DNA of 64,000 bases from Neobacillus rhizophilus (GCF_018343535.1 NZ_JAGYPF010000005.1:558001-622000); one strand, 5' to 3'. Shown: positions 15,690 through 25,692, numbered from the stretch's first letter. A program made the numbers and translations. Notes: generated by a model not told the origin, from the letters alone.

Positions 15690-16364
15690 ATGAATAGAAA
15701 AATATCCATCGCAATTGACGGGCCAGCTGCTGCCGGTAAAAGCACTGTAGCAAAAATTGTCGCAGAAAACTTATCGTATATTTACATTGATACAGGTGCC
15801 ATGTATCGGGCGTTGACATATAAAGCAATTGCGAACAATCTTGATCTTGAAGATGAAGACTCCCTAGTGGAAATGCTGCTCAAAACAGAAATAGGACTCC
15901 TGCCTTCTGATAACGGGCAAATCGTTTTACTTGATAATCTGGATGTTACTAACGAAATCCGCACATCTGAAGTAACCAATTTGGTATCCATTCCTTCCAA
16001 ACATCTGCGGGTAAGGGAAGAAATGGTGAGAAGACAGCAATCGTTTGCGAAAAGCGGCGGTGTTGTCATGGATGGGCGTGACATTGGGACCCATGTTTTA
16101 CCGAATGCAGAGGTAAAAGTCTTTTTACTCGCCAGTGTGGACGAAAGAGCTGAGCGGCGCCATTATGAAAATCTTCAAAAGGGTTTCCCATCAGACTTGG
16201 AAAAACTAAAAGAAGAAATTGCGCGTAGAGATAAAATCGACTCTGAAAGAGAAGTAGCTCCTTTGAAAAAGGCGGAAGATGCCACCGAAATTGATACCAC
16301 CTCTTTGACTATTCTGGAAGTAGTCGATAAAATTATGGCTCTTGTGCACGAAAGGATTGGATGA
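15690..16364 (+). CDS. cmk: Cytidylate kinase
   Basis: A 224-residue NMP kinase that phosphorylates CMP and dCMP with ATP. The P-loop is [13 protein letters not shown] at the N-terminus; DTGAMYRA and the [11 protein letters not shown] motif bind the nucleoside monophosphate, and a lid region with [10 protein letters not shown] follows. The length is typical for the bacterial enzyme. TAGGAGGA precedes the ATG. The stop is two bases before the likely start of a plsC-like gene. Confidence 0.96.
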   Translation: MNRKISIAIDGPAAAGKSTVAKIVAENLSYIYIDTGAMYRALTYKAIANNLDLEDEDSLVEMLLKTEIGLLPSDNGQIVLLDNLDVTNEIRTSEVTNLVSIPSKHLRVREEMVRRQQSFAKSGGVVMDGRDIGTHVLPNAEVKVFLLASVDERAERRHYENLQKGFPSDLEKLKEEIARRDKIDSEREVAPLKKAEDATEIDTTSLTILEVVDKIMALVHERIG

Positions 16365-16365
16365 G

Positions 16366-16947
16366 TTGACGTTTTATACCTTTGCCAGATCAGTAGTAAA
16401 CGCAATCTTTAAACCGTGGTATCGAGTTGAAACGATTGGAGCGGAGAATATTCCAAAAGAAGGCGGCGTGCTCCTTTGTTCCAATCATATTCATAATTTT
16501 GACCCTATTATTGTCGGGATTACCGGGAAAAGACCTGTCTATTTTATGGCCAAAGAGGAAATCTTCCAAGTCCCTGTCTTAGGGAACATCGTGCGGAAAT
16601 GTAACGCTTTTCCTGTAAAAAGAGGAATGAGTGATCGCGAAGCACTAAGAAAAGGAATCAACATCTTAAAGGATGGGCATGTGCTTGGACTTTTTCCAGA
16701 AGGAACGAGAAGTAAAACTGGGGAATTAGGGAAAGGTCTTGCCGGTGCTGGGTTCTTTGCCTTGAAAACGAATTGTACTGTTGTTCCGTGTGCGATTCTT
16801 GGCCCTTACAAAAACCTGCAAAAGTTAAAGGTAGTTTATGGGAAACCTATTCAAATGGACGAACTTAGAACTTCGAAGGCATCTGCGGAAGTAGCCACTG
16901 AATTAATTATGGCTGAAATTCATAAACTTATTAAAGAGGATCGATAG
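16366..16947 (+). CDS. plsC: 1-acyl-sn-glycerol-3-phosphate acyltransferase (PlsC family)
   Basis: A 193-residue lysophosphatidic acid acyltransferase that makes phosphatidic acid at the membrane. The family motifs are visible: NHIHNFDP (HX4D catalytic dyad), VKRG, FPEGTRSKTG and VVPCAI. The start is taken as TTG 16366, nine bases after AAAGGA and just past the cmk stop; the frame extends upstream to 16342 inside cmk without a ribosome site. It sits between cmk and ypfD, an order common in other Bacillaceae. It may not be the only PlsC of the cell. Confidence 0.9.
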   Translation: MTFYTFARSVVNAIFKPWYRVETIGAENIPKEGGVLLCSNHIHNFDPIIVGITGKRPVYFMAKEEIFQVPVLGNIVRKCNAFPVKRGMSDREALRKGINILKDGHVLGLFPEGTRSKTGELGKGLAGAGFFALKTNCTVVPCAILGPYKNLQKLKVVYGKPIQMDELRTSKASAEVATELIMAEIHKLIKEDR

Positions 16948-17068
16948 GTTTCCGCTTGACAAAATACATGATTTATAAGAAGTTAAATAATGAGATTCAA
17001 TTTTGGGCAAATCAGAATTTATAGATAATTATAGATTTTGCTAGTCAATGGATTAAGGAGGATTACAT

Positions 17069-18208
17069 ATGTCTGAAGAATTAAATCAGGTAGAAGTGAA
17101 AAGCTTTGAAGTTGGCGACAAGGTAACCGGACAAGTTACTAAAGTAGAAGAAAAGCAGGTGCTTGTAGATATCCAAGGCAGCAAACTTGATGGGATTATT
17201 CCAATCAGCGAATTATCAAGCCTGCATATTGAAAAAGCCTCTGATGCCGTTAAAGAAGGCGATGAACTAGAGCTTGAAGTAATGAAGGTTGAAGAAGAAG
17301 CATTAATTCTTTCAAAAAGAAAAGTGGATGCCGGCAAAGCTTGGGAAAGCCTTGAGCAGAAATTCCAAAGCGGCGAGGTTATTGAAACTGAAGTAAAAGA
17401 TGTAGTGAAAGGCGGCCTAGTTGTCGACCTTGGAGTTCGCGGCTTTGTCCCTGCTTCCCTTGTTGAGACATATTTTGTCGAGGATTTTAGCGACTACAAG
17501 GGCAGAACGATTACTTTTAAAATTGTCGAGCTTGATAAAGAAAAAAATCGCTTAATCCTTTCCCACCGTGCTGTTGTTGAACAGGAAAAGGCGAAGCAAA
17601 AACTATCCCGTCTTGATGCAATTCAGCCGGGTGATATCATTGAAGGTACAGTTCAAAGATTAACTGATTTTGGTGCTTTTGTTGATATTGGCGGAATTGA
17701 CGGACTTGTCCATATTTCCCAATTATCACACGAACATGTCAATAAACCAACAGATGTTGTACATGAAGGCCAAAACGTTAATGTAAAAGTCTTAAGCGTG
17801 GATCGTGACAGCGAAAGAATCTCATTATCCATTAAAGAGACACTTCCTGGACCTTGGTCAAACATCTCAGAAAAGGCTCCAAAGGGCAGTGTGTTAACCG
17901 GAACCGTTAAACGATTGGTTTCTTATGGCGCTTTCGTTGAGGTATTCCCAGGTGTTGAAGGGCTTGTTCATATCTCCCAGATTGCCCATAAACACATTGG
18001 TACCCCTCATGAGGTGTTAAAGGAAGGACAAGAGGTATCCGTTAAAGTTTTAGATGCAAATGAAGCAGAGCAGCGCTTATCTTTGAGCATCAAGGAGCTT
18101 CTTGAAAAAGAGGTTGAGGAAACCTACGATTATGAACTTCCGGAAGAATCAAAAGGATTCCAGCTTGGTGAAATGATTGGAGATAAGTTAAAGAATCTGA
18201 GAAAATAA
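17069..18208 (+). CDS. ypfD: S1-domain RNA-binding protein YpfD (ribosomal S1 homologue)
   Basis: A 379-residue protein with four S1 (OB-fold) repeats, roughly 14-85, 100-166, 187-256 and 272-341, recognisable from repeated phrases such as DFGAFVDIGG, GLVHISQL and YGAFVEVFPG. Shorter than the six-repeat S1 of Gram-negative bacteria, as usual in Bacillus, where it is not essential and may be only loosely ribosomal. A strong AAGGAGGA site precedes the ATG. The following fni gene starts 12 bases later. Confidence 0.93.
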   Translation: MSEELNQVEVKSFEVGDKVTGQVTKVEEKQVLVDIQGSKLDGIIPISELSSLHIEKASDAVKEGDELELEVMKVEEEALILSKRKVDAGKAWESLEQKFQSGEVIETEVKDVVKGGLVVDLGVRGFVPASLVETYFVEDFSDYKGRTITFKIVELDKEKNRLILSHRAVVEQEKAKQKLSRLDAIQPGDIIEGTVQRLTDFGAFVDIGGIDGLVHISQLSHEHVNKPTDVVHEGQNVNVKVLSVDRDSERISLSIKETLPGPWSNISEKAPKGSVLTGTVKRLVSYGAFVEVFPGVEGLVHISQIAHKHIGTPHEVLKEGQEVSVKVLDANEAEQRLSLSIKELLEKEVEETYDYELPEESKGFQLGEMIGDKLKNLRK

Positions 18209-18220
18209 TGGTGATAAAAC

Positions 18221-19273
18221 GTGTCTAGATTGGAACGTAAATGGGATCACATCCGCCTAGCTATTGAAAATGGGCAAACGCGTTCTTCAGCATTTGATGA
18301 TATCAAATTTATTCACCAAAGCTTACCGAATATTGGTATTAGTGATGTTCGATTAAATCAAACAATAGGCGAACTTTATTTAAGTTCGCCTATTTTTATC
18401 AATGCGATGACGGGCGGCGGCGGTGAAAAAACCTATTCGATTAATAAGGAACTGGCCATTGCTGCAAGTGAGCTTGGATTGGCGATGGCTGTCGGTTCAC
18501 AAATGTCGGCTGTTAAGGACCGTACTCAAAGCTATACCTATGAAGTGGCCCGTAAAGAGAATCCGAATGGAGTTTTGATTGCCAATCTTGGCAGTGAAGC
18601 AAAGTTGGACGATGCAAAATATGCAATTGAAATGATTGAAGCAAATGCGCTGCAAATTCATTTAAATGTGATCCAAGAGCTGACCATGCCGGAGGGGGAT
18701 CGTGACTTTTCAGGAGCCTTAAAAAGAATTGAATCCATCGTAAACGGTGTAGAAGTCCCGGTGATCGTAAAAGAGGTGGGCTTTGGGATGTCCCGTGAAA
18801 CGGTTCAAATGCTTTTCTCGATAGGGGTGCAAATTGCCGATTGTGGGGGAGCCGGAGGAACCAACTTTGCGGAGATCGAAAATAAACGCAGAGAGAAATC
18901 CCTCCCTTTTTTCACTGATTGGGGCATACCTACTCCTGTTTCTATTGCTGAAGCTTCATCCATTTCCAACATTTCCATCTTTGGCTCTGGCGGTTTTATG
19001 AACGGTTTGGATATCGTCAAAGGAATAGCCTTGGGAGCGGATGCGATCGGGATTGCCGGCCATTTCCTGAGGATTCTTGTAGAAAAAGGGACAGAAGCAT
19101 TAGTAGATGAAATGCAGGAACTGCTTATGGAGATTACTCTTATTATGACAGCCTTAGGGGCAAAATCCATTTCGGAATTAAAACATGTTCCCTTGATTAT
19201 TTCTGGGGAGACTTATCACTGGTTAACCCAAAGAGGAATTGATACTAAACAATACAGCCAGCGACAATTTTAA
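18221..19273 (+). CDS. fni: Type 2 isopentenyl-diphosphate isomerase
   Basis: A 350-residue FMN- and NADPH-dependent enzyme that interconverts isopentenyl and dimethylallyl diphosphate, feeding the prenyl chain made by HepS/HepT in this window. Family signatures include RKWDHI near the N-terminus, the FMN-loop [19 protein letters not shown] and the glycine-rich [11 protein letters not shown]. The start is GTG 18221 with GGTGAT upstream. Position after ypfD matches B. subtilis ypgA/fni. A terminator follows directly. Confidence 0.94.
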   Translation: MSRLERKWDHIRLAIENGQTRSSAFDDIKFIHQSLPNIGISDVRLNQTIGELYLSSPIFINAMTGGGGEKTYSINKELAIAASELGLAMAVGSQMSAVKDRTQSYTYEVARKENPNGVLIANLGSEAKLDDAKYAIEMIEANALQIHLNVIQELTMPEGDRDFSGALKRIESIVNGVEVPVIVKEVGFGMSRETVQMLFSIGVQIADCGGAGGTNFAEIENKRREKSLPFFTDWGIPTPVSIAEASSISNISIFGSGGFMNGLDIVKGIALGADAIGIAGHFLRILVEKGTEALVDEMQELLMEITLIMTALGAKSISELKHVPLIISGETYHWLTQRGIDTKQYSQRQF

Positions 19274-19301
19274 AGCTCCTGCAAAAAGCAGGAGCTTTTC
19301 T
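19273..19301 (+). terminator. Terminator after fni
   Basis: AAGCTCCTGC and GCAGGAGCTT form a 10-bp stem around an A-rich loop, then TTC. Confidence 0.82.
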
Positions 19302-19306
19302 TCATT

Positions 19307-19366
19307 GGCTGGCTGCAGCCCTAGGGCTCGGGGCCAGAAGCCCCTGGTCAAGGCGCTTCCGCTTTT
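19307..19366 (+). repeat. Interspersed repeat fragment (family III)
   Basis: About 60 bp from GGCTGGCTGCAGCCC to GGTCAAGGCGCTTCCGCTTTT. The same ending occurs at 40178-40217, and a related one at 2711-2850. It lies between fni and the convergent ypzI gene. Confidence 0.65.
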
Positions 19367-19369
19367 CTA

Positions 19370-19516
19370 TTAGTAGTCGTCCTTCCCATCATTTAAACCT
19401 CTTGCCTCATCAGGACCTGACAGTTTCGTGGCCCCCTTATAGTGCAAGGCATGATCACGGTCTGACTCCACTCTTCTGCTTGCTTTCAGCTTTTTCTCTT
19501 GGCGGTCTTTTCCCAT
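19370..19516 (-). CDS. ypzI: Small protein YpzI
   Basis: A 48-residue minus-strand gene. The protein starts MGKDRQEKKLKASRRVESD, continues with HALHYKGATKLSGPDEARG and ends in an acidic DGKDDY. It is very hydrophilic and basic at the N-terminus. A strong GAGGAGGTGT ribosome site is placed correctly upstream of the ATG at 19516. It resembles the YpzI family of Bacillaceae, whose gene lies in the same fni-yphA interval. Function unknown. Identified by sequence memory and position, not by a search. Confidence 0.75.
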   Translation of the reverse strand: MGKDRQEKKLKASRRVESDRDHALHYKGATKLSGPDEARGLNDGKDDY

Positions 19517-19623
19517 TTTTTCTACACCTCCTCTTTATAAGATGAATCACACAGGAAATATTATTCAGTGAGTATAAAAGTTCATCAAGAATATCAATAA
19601 TGATAATAATAGGAGGTGTATGT

Positions 19624-20232
19624 ATGGAAGGTGCGGCATTTTATTTGATTTTTTGGATGTTTTGGGTTTACCTTACGTTTATTTTACCTAAGGATAACCC
19701 GTATCGGCTAAGGCTTGCGGCTGCGGTATTAATCTTGATTATTTTTTCAAACCATCATTTTAGTTTCGGCATGGTTGACGTTTATGCAAACGCGGTTGTC
19801 ATCTTAAGTTATTCATATTTATTTATAAGCAAAGAAAAGCAGCGGGTAATCATATACCTTCTCATTTGTTCTTTAATAATCACAATCGCATACGTAACCT
19901 TCCATTTGTTCGAAATATTTGACCCGGTTTGGTTAATATTTAAGAAGGAATGGATGATGGGAATCGGTATCGGCTATTTGGCCATAATCCTGCTAAACAC
20001 GTTAAAGGGGAGACTGCTGATTATATTTAGTGGAACCATGCAGGGAGAGATATTGTATACGTATATTTTAAATAAATTTCAATTTCCGCATTCGATCGGA
20101 GATTTTGCGTATTTAGATGTATGTGCGTTGATTTCCGCAGTAACGGTTGGCTGGAGCCTTTTGGAAAATGCAGGAGCAGTACTGCAAAATCATTTTCATT
20201 TTTTGGAAAAAGCAAAACAAAAATCTTCATAA
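19624..20232 (+). CDS. yphA: Membrane protein YphA
   Basis: A 202-residue integral membrane protein with about six hydrophobic segments and no charged domain. I chose ATG 19624, which follows AGGAGGTG (19611-19618); the upstream in-frame ATG at 19600 lies before that site. It occupies the yphA position between fni/ypzI and der. In B. subtilis another gene (yphB/seaA) usually lies before der, and it is missing here. Function unknown. Confidence 0.8.
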   Translation: MEGAAFYLIFWMFWVYLTFILPKDNPYRLRLAAAVLILIIFSNHHFSFGMVDVYANAVVILSYSYLFISKEKQRVIIYLLICSLIITIAYVTFHLFEIFDPVWLIFKKEWMMGIGIGYLAIILLNTLKGRLLIIFSGTMQGEILYTYILNKFQFPHSIGDFAYLDVCALISAVTVGWSLLENAGAVLQNHFHFLEKAKQKSS

Positions 20233-20294
20233 CAAGATTTATTCCCCCTATCCATTGCAGGAGGAGATTAACATTTGCTAAGATAGGATAGTTA

Positions 20295-20328
20295 GACCCT
20301 TCTGGGGGTACCCCGAAGGGTTCTTTCA
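20295..20328 (+). terminator. Terminator after yphA
   Basis: GACCCTTC and GAAGGGT with an inner GGGG-GTA-CCCC make a long imperfect stem, followed by TTCTTTC. Confidence 0.7.
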
Positions 20329-20393
20329 TCATTTTTAGTAACTTTACATACTAAAAAAGTTTGATTAACGGATAAGAAAGGATGGCGATTAGA

Positions 20394-21704
20394 ATGGTTA
20401 AACCTGTTATTGCCATTGTGGGAAGACCGAATGTCGGAAAATCCACTATTTTTAATAGAATTGTTGGTGAACGAATTTCCATTGTTGAAGATATCCCAGG
20501 TGTGACGAGAGACCGAATTTATAGCTCAGGCGAATGGCTGAACCATGATTTTAATATCATCGATACAGGCGGGATTGATATTGGTGATGAGCCGTTTCTG
20601 GAGCAAATCCGGCAGCAGGCGGAAGTGGCGATTGATGAAGCTGACGTCATTATCTTTTTAACGAATGGAAGAGAAGGGGTTACGGCTGCCGATGAAGAAG
20701 TGGCGAAAATTCTTTATAAAACAAAAAAACCAATTATCCTAGGGGTTAATAAGATCGATAATCCTGAAATGCGGGATATGATTTATGATTTTTACGCACT
20801 TGGGTTTGGTGAGCCGATTCCGATTTCGGGGTCTCATGGACTTGGCCTGGGGGATTTATTGGACGCGGCGGCAAACCATTTTCCAAAAGGCGGAGAAGAA
20901 GAGTATGGTGAAGATGTTATTAAGTTTTCTTTAATTGGCCGTCCGAATGTCGGAAAATCTTCTATGGTTAATGCCATTTTAGGAGAAGACCGAGTGATTG
21001 TCAGTAATATCGCCGGGACAACCCGTGATGCCATCGACTCTCCTTATACGTACGAAGGACAAGAATATGTTATCATCGATACAGCAGGAATTAGAAAAAA
21101 AGGAAAAGTATACGAAAGCACCGAAAAATATAGTGTTCTGCGTGCGCTTAGGGCCATTGAACGGTCAGACGTGGTTTTGGTGGTCATTAATGCGGAAGAA
21201 GGAATCATTGAACAGGATAAGAAAATCGCCGGCTATGCCCATGAAGCCGGAAGAGCGGTCGTCATTGTCGTTAATAAGTGGGATGCTATTGAAAAAGATG
21301 AAAAAACGATGAAAGAGTTTGAGCAGAAGATCAGAGATCATTTTCTGTTTCTTAATTACGCCCCGATCGTTTTCTTATCTGCAAAAACGAAAAAAAGAAT
21401 CCATACCTTGCTGCCAATGATTAATTTGGCTAGTGAGAACCATGCTATGCGTGTCGAAACAAGCGTCTTAAACGATATTATCATGGATGCGGTTGCCATG
21501 AACCCGACGCCAACGGATAAAGGCAGACGATTAAAAATTTATTATGCAACACAGGTTGCCGTGAAGCCACCAACCTTTGTCATTTTTGTCAACGAACCAG
21601 AATTACTGCATTTCTCTTATGAACGTTTTCTTGAAAACAGGATAAGGGATGCATTTGGCTTTGAAGGCACCCCTATTAAAATCTTTGCAAGAGAAAGAAA
21701 ATAG
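20394..21704 (+). CDS. der: GTPase Der (EngA)
   Basis: A 436-residue essential GTPase for 50S ribosome assembly. It has two tandem GTPase domains: G1 motifs [12 protein letters not shown] near residue 10 and [12 protein letters not shown] near 182, with DTGG/DTAG and NKxD motifs (VNKID, VNKWD) in each, and a C-terminal KH-like domain. I took ATG 20394, which gives the same length as B. subtilis Der; ATG 20382 overlaps the AAAGGA ribosome site. Followed by gpsA 19 bases later. Confidence 0.96.
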   Translation: MVKPVIAIVGRPNVGKSTIFNRIVGERISIVEDIPGVTRDRIYSSGEWLNHDFNIIDTGGIDIGDEPFLEQIRQQAEVAIDEADVIIFLTNGREGVTAADEEVAKILYKTKKPIILGVNKIDNPEMRDMIYDFYALGFGEPIPISGSHGLGLGDLLDAAANHFPKGGEEEYGEDVIKFSLIGRPNVGKSSMVNAILGEDRVIVSNIAGTTRDAIDSPYTYEGQEYVIIDTAGIRKKGKVYESTEKYSVLRALRAIERSDVVLVVINAEEGIIEQDKKIAGYAHEAGRAVVIVVNKWDAIEKDEKTMKEFEQKIRDHFLFLNYAPIVFLSAKTKKRIHTLLPMINLASENHAMRVETSVLNDIIMDAVAMNPTPTDKGRRLKIYYATQVAVKPPTFVIFVNEPELLHFSYERFLENRIRDAFGFEGTPIKIFARERK

Positions 21705-21723
21705 CCTTGAGGCGGTGATCTTA

Positions 21724-22773
21724 ATGGAAGAGAAACAAAAGGCTTCTGCCGTCGTCGGTGCTGGGTCCTGGGGGACAGCCCTGGCGATGGTGCTGGCGGA
21801 TAATGGACTCGAGGTCCGGTTGTGGAGCCATAATGAGGAACAAGTTAAAGAAATTAATCAGTTTCACACAAACAAAAAATATTTGCCTGGAATAGAACTT
21901 CCTGAATTAATCGTTGGCTATGCTTCCTTAAGCGATGCCTTGGCAAATATTAAGCATGTTATTTTAGCGGTTCCCACAAAGGCCATTCGCGAGGTCATTC
22001 GGAAAATTCAGGCTGTCGTAACTTCTCCGATTACGATAACGCATGTAAGTAAGGGGATTGAGCCCGATACTTTGATGAGAATTTCGGAAATCATTAAGGA
22101 AGAAATGCCTAAAGAGCTGTTAGATGCTGTCGTTGTTCTTTCTGGTCCAAGCCATGCCGAGGAAGTTAGTCTCAGACACCCGACAACGGTTGCGGTTACT
22201 TCGGAAAATATGGAGGCAGCTGAAGAAATTCAGGATTTATTTATCAACCACAATTTCCGTGTCTATACGAATTCCGATGTAATTGGGGTTGAGATTGGCG
22301 GTGCCTTGAAAAATATTATTGCTTTGGCTGTAGGAATTACCGATGGTTTGGGCTATGGTGATAATGCCAAAGCTGCCCTTATGACAAGAGGATTGGCAGA
22401 AATCGCGCGGCTTGGCACAAAAATGGGAGCTAACCCGTTAACTTTCTCCGGCTTGGCTGGAATAGGTGATTTAATTGTCACATGCACCAGTGTTCACTCA
22501 AGAAACTGGAGAGCAGGAAATTTATTAGGGAAAGGAAAAACCCTAGAGGAAGTACTTGATAGCATGGGCATGGTCGTGGAAGGTGTCAGAACCACGAAAG
22601 CTGCTTACCAGCTGGCCGAAAAATATGAAGTGAAAATGCCTATTACCCGTGTGCTTTATGATGTTTTGTTTAATGGCAAAAATGCAAAAGACGGGGTAGA
22701 GGTATTAATGGGCCGCAGCAAAACGCATGAGATGGAAGATTTGGTTAATATTTTAGATGAAAGACATATATAA
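21724..22773 (+). CDS. gpsA: Glycerol-3-phosphate dehydrogenase [NAD(P)+]
   Basis: A 349-residue enzyme that reduces dihydroxyacetone phosphate to glycerol 3-phosphate for phospholipid synthesis. The dinucleotide motif GAGSWGTALA is near the N-terminus; the substrate domain shows SGPSHAEE and the Lys in GGALKNIIALA. ATG 21724 has GGCGGTGAT upstream; the frame extends into der (to 21649) without a ribosome site. Relatives usually begin with a short KKVAVIGAG strand; here it is EEKQKASAVVGAG. Operon with der. Confidence 0.95.
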   Translation: MEEKQKASAVVGAGSWGTALAMVLADNGLEVRLWSHNEEQVKEINQFHTNKKYLPGIELPELIVGYASLSDALANIKHVILAVPTKAIREVIRKIQAVVTSPITITHVSKGIEPDTLMRISEIIKEEMPKELLDAVVVLSGPSHAEEVSLRHPTTVAVTSENMEAAEEIQDLFINHNFRVYTNSDVIGVEIGGALKNIIALAVGITDGLGYGDNAKAALMTRGLAEIARLGTKMGANPLTFSGLAGIGDLIVTCTSVHSRNWRAGNLLGKGKTLEEVLDSMGMVVEGVRTTKAAYQLAEKYEVKMPITRVLYDVLFNGKNAKDGVEVLMGRSKTHEMEDLVNILDERHI

Positions 22774-22904
22774 CGAAAAAATGTGTCTTTTCCCTCAAAA
22801 AATAGGCATTCTTCTGATACGCTTTAACATGAAAATGCATACAATGCATCGAAGCAACTTGGTAGTATGACGCTGGAGTATGGGTTATTTAGTCTTTGAC
22901 CTGG

Positions 22905-22950
22905 CTGAAGTAAAGAACTCGCCCCTCTTTACTTCAGTTTTTTATTTTTA
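22905..22950 (+). terminator. Terminator before yphE
   Basis: CTGAAGTAAAGA and TCTTTACTTCAG form a perfect 12-bp stem, followed by TTTTTTATTTTT. It closes the der-gpsA transcript. Confidence 0.88.
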
Positions 22951-22959
22951 TGTTATAAT
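22951..22959 (+). promoter_or_regulatory. Extended -10 promoter candidate for yphE
   Basis: TGT-TATAAT directly follows the gpsA terminator and lies 26 bases before the yphE start codon. No clear -35 box. Confidence 0.5.
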
Positions 22960-22984
22960 AACATTCGGACAAGGGGGGATTACG

Positions 22985-23170
22985 TTGTCACCAGGTATGT
23001 TAAAAATGTGGATATCCGTTGGCGGAATGGCTTTAATGTTTCTCGCCATTATAACCATTTATTTGAGCAGGTATAAATTAACAGGAGTACTCCGTTTTGT
23101 TACAGCTATTTTTGCCTATCTATTTATGATTGCAGCAGGGCTGACACTGCTTCTCGTTTTCCTGACATGA
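22985..23170 (+). CDS. yphE: DUF2768 membrane protein YphE
   Basis: A 61-residue protein with two membrane segments (about 6-26 and 35-59) separated by a short RYKLTG loop; this is the DUF2768/YphE form. The start is TTG 22985, which follows AAGGGGGG at a proper distance. The longer open frame from 22880 runs through the terminator and promoter and is not used. Position between gpsA and yphF matches B. subtilis. Function unknown. Confidence 0.78.
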   Translation: MSPGMLKMWISVGGMALMFLAIITIYLSRYKLTGVLRFVTAIFAYLFMIAAGLTLLLVFLT

Positions 23171-23198
23171 TGAAAAATATACATATAAAGGTGATTAT

Positions 23199-23906
23199 AT
23201 GAAGTGGAAGATGCTGGGCTTGTGTGCAGCTTTGGCTTTCCTGTTAACGGGATGTATGTATCCAAAGGAGGAATTGGCAAAGAATCAGATTCCCTACAAG
23301 GATCAAATACAAGCAGTTCAAACGGCTGTGGACGATTTTAGAAATGATAATGGTGGCATACTGCCAATCAAAACGAAAGAGGCGGGTACCCCCATTTATC
23401 AAAAGTATCCAATTGATTTTAAAAAGATTGCCCCAAAATATATAGCTGAACCACCCGGTAATGCATTTGAAAACGGGGGGATATTCCAATACGTTTTGGT
23501 TGATGTGGAAACCAGTCCAACTGTGAAACTTATTGACTTAAGAATGGCTGAAACGATCCGGGATATGAAATTAAGATTAAAGGCAATGGGGTATCCGCCC
23601 TATAAAAAACAAATTGCCAAAAATGTGTTTACTTTAGACTATAAAAAATTGGGATATAAGGAGTCTCCGTATGCTGTCAGCCCGTATTCCAATCAAAATT
23701 TATCCTTTGTCATCACTGGGAATGCCGAAGTATATATAGATTACAGCCCTGACCTCTATCAGGCAATAAAGAAATCAGAACAGAAGTTGAATCCCGGCGA
23801 GGATATCCGGTCTATTCTAGTCAATAACTCTATGTTCGTTCCGGCTTTTTCCCTTCCCTACACCGTAGACTCAAAAACAAATGAACCGGTATTTCTAGAA
23901 GAATAA
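23199..23906 (+). CDS. yphF: Putative lipoprotein YphF
   Basis: A 235-residue exported protein with a lipoprotein signal peptide; the lipobox LLTGC puts the modified Cys at about residue 19. The rest is soluble with no motif I recognise beyond resemblance to YphF. It starts 28 bases after yphE and shares its promoter region, and it precedes spoIVA as in B. subtilis. AAGGTGATTAT precedes the ATG. A strong terminator follows. Function unknown. Confidence 0.82.
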   Translation: MKWKMLGLCAALAFLLTGCMYPKEELAKNQIPYKDQIQAVQTAVDDFRNDNGGILPIKTKEAGTPIYQKYPIDFKKIAPKYIAEPPGNAFENGGIFQYVLVDVETSPTVKLIDLRMAETIRDMKLRLKAMGYPPYKKQIAKNVFTLDYKKLGYKESPYAVSPYSNQNLSFVITGNAEVYIDYSPDLYQAIKKSEQKLNPGEDIRSILVNNSMFVPAFSLPYTVDSKTNEPVFLEE

Positions 23907-23920
23907 GATTTAAAAGTCAT

Positions 23921-23965
23921 AACCCTTTTCCTGCGAAATATATTGTAGGAGAAGGGTTTTTTTTC
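23921..23965 (+). terminator. Terminator after yphF
   Basis: AACCCTTTTCCTGC pairs with GTAGGAGAAGGGTT with one bulge, followed by eight Ts. Confidence 0.85.
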
Positions 23966-24213
23966 AATAAATAAACGCGGTACGGCGAATTCCTAATTCC
24001 ATCGTATCGATGAACATAAATAGAAACCCTCCATCCATTTTGACCTTACAGGTACTGTAAATACCAGCATTACATGAAATTTTTTTTGAAGGAGGTAGAA
24101 AATTTTAGAAAAGTGTCATAACTGGGTAGGACAACATCATAAACATATACTGTCCAAAAATACCTATATGGATGGAACTATCCCACTTTACTCTATGATC
24201 AGGAGGGGATCAC
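23966..24213 (+). other. Intergenic region upstream of spoIVA
   Basis: No gene visible. It holds a perfect palindrome TTACAG-GTA-CTGTAA at 24046-24060 and an unused ribosome-site-like AAGGAGGT near 24090 with no start codon after it. The B. subtilis homologue is transcribed by sigma-E; I could not find a convincing sigma-E promoter by eye. Confidence 0.5.
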
Positions 24214-25692
24214 TTGGAAAAGGTAGATATTTTTAAAGATATTGCCGAAAGAACGGGCGGCGATATTTATTTAGGAGTAGTCGGAGCAGTACGAACAGGA
24301 AAATCAACATTCATTAAAAAATTTATGGAGCTTGTTGTCTTACCGAATATAAACAGCGAAGCAGATAGATCGCGAGCACAGGATGAGCTTCCGCAAAGTG
24401 CAGCAGGAAAAACAATCATGACAACTGAGCCTAAATTTGTCCCAAATCAGGCCGCAACTGTTCATGTTGATGAAGGCTTGGATGTCAACATAAGACTTGT
24501 GGATTGTGTTGGCTATACAGTACCTGGAGCTAAAGGATATGAAGATGAAAATGGCCCTAGAATGATTAATACGCCATGGTATGAAGAGCCTATTCCATTC
24601 CATGAGGCCGCTGAAATTGGCACTAGAAAGGTCATTCAGGAGCATTCCACAATAGGTGTGTTAGTTACAACAGATGGAACCATTGGAGAGATTCCAAGAA
24701 GTAATTATATCGAGGCTGAGGAAAGGGTTATTGAAGAGCTCAAAGAAGTCGGCAAACCGTTTATTATGGTAGTGAACAGTGCCCAACCATACCATCCAAG
24801 TACAGAGACTCTAAGGTCCAACCTGGCTGAAAAATATGACATTCCTGTCATTGCCATGAGTGTTGAGAGCATGCGGGAAAATGACTGCCTAAATGTACTC
24901 CGCGAAGCACTTTATGAATTCCCTGTTCTTGAAGTCAATGTCAATCTACCAAGCTGGGTAATGGTTCTAAAGGAAAACCATTGGCTGAGAGAAAGCTATC
25001 AGGATGCTGTTAAGGAAACGGTAAAAGATATCAAGAGATTGAGAGATGTCGACCGGGTTGTACAGCATTTCAGTGAGTTTGAGTTTATTGACAAGGCGGG
25101 ACTCGCTGGAGTAGAAATGGGTTCAGGTGTGGCTGAAATCGATTTATTTGCTCCGGATGAATTATATGATGATATTTTAAAAGAAATAGTCGGGGTAGAA
25201 ATCAGAGGAAAAGACCATTTGCTGGAGCTTATGCAGGATTTTGCCCATGCAAAAGCGGAATATGATCATATTTCAGACGCCCTGAAAATGGTGAAACAGA
25301 CGGGATATGGAATTGCTAGTCCAACACTTTCAGATATGAGCCTCGAAGAGCCGGAAATAATCCGTCAGGGTTCCCGTTTCGGTGTTAGATTAAAAGCAGT
25401 TGCACCATCCATTCACATGATTAAAGTAGATGTCGAATCAGAATTTGCGCCGATTATTGGAACAGAAAAACAAAGTGAAGAGCTAGTCCGTTACCTAATG
25501 CAGGATTTTGAAGATGACCCGCTGTCTATTTGGAATTCTGATATATTTGGCCGCAGTTTGAGTTCCATCGTCCGTGAAGGCATTCAGGCTAAGATTTCAT
25601 TAATGCCGGAAAATGCTAGATACAAATTAAAAGAAACACTTGAAAGAATTATTAACGAAGGCTCGGGTGGCTTGATTGCCATTATTTTATAA
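24214..25692 (+). CDS. spoIVA: Stage IV sporulation protein A (coat basement ATPase)
   Basis: A 492-residue ATPase that polymerises on the forespore surface to form the base layer of the spore coat. The Walker A motif GAVRTGKST (Lys30) and switch-like DCVGYTVPGA are visible in the GTPase-derived N-terminal domain; the long middle and C-terminal domain, ending GSGGLIAIIL, is highly conserved. The start is TTG 24214 after AGGAGGGG. It is near identical to the B. subtilis protein over most of its length. Made in the mother cell. Confidence 0.97.
   Translation: MEKVDIFKDIAERTGGDIYLGVVGAVRTGKSTFIKKFMELVVLPNINSEADRSRAQDELPQSAAGKTIMTTEPKFVPNQAATVHVDEGLDVNIRLVDCVGYTVPGAKGYEDENGPRMINTPWYEEPIPFHEAAEIGTRKVIQEHSTIGVLVTTDGTIGEIPRSNYIEAEERVIEELKEVGKPFIMVVNSAQPYHPSTETLRSNLAEKYDIPVIAMSVESMRENDCLNVLREALYEFPVLEVNVNLPSWVMVLKENHWLRESYQDAVKETVKDIKRLRDVDRVVQHFSEFEFIDKAGLAGVEMGSGVAEIDLFAPDELYDDILKEIVGVEIRGKDHLLELMQDFAHAKAEYDHISDALKMVKQTGYGIASPTLSDMSLEEPEIIRQGSRFGVRLKAVAPSIHMIKVDVESEFAPIIGTEKQSEELVRYLMQDFEDDPLSIWNSDIFGRSLSSIVREGIQAKISLMPENARYKLKETLERIINEGSGGLIAIIL

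Noticed and set aside
22880-22984. N-terminal extension of yphE from 22880
   Set aside because: It would run through a strong terminator and promoter; TTG 22985 has a good ribosome site.
24144-24151. CATATACT as a sigma-E -10 for spoIVA
   Set aside because: No matching -35 at 13-15 bases; the sequence there is TGGGTAG.
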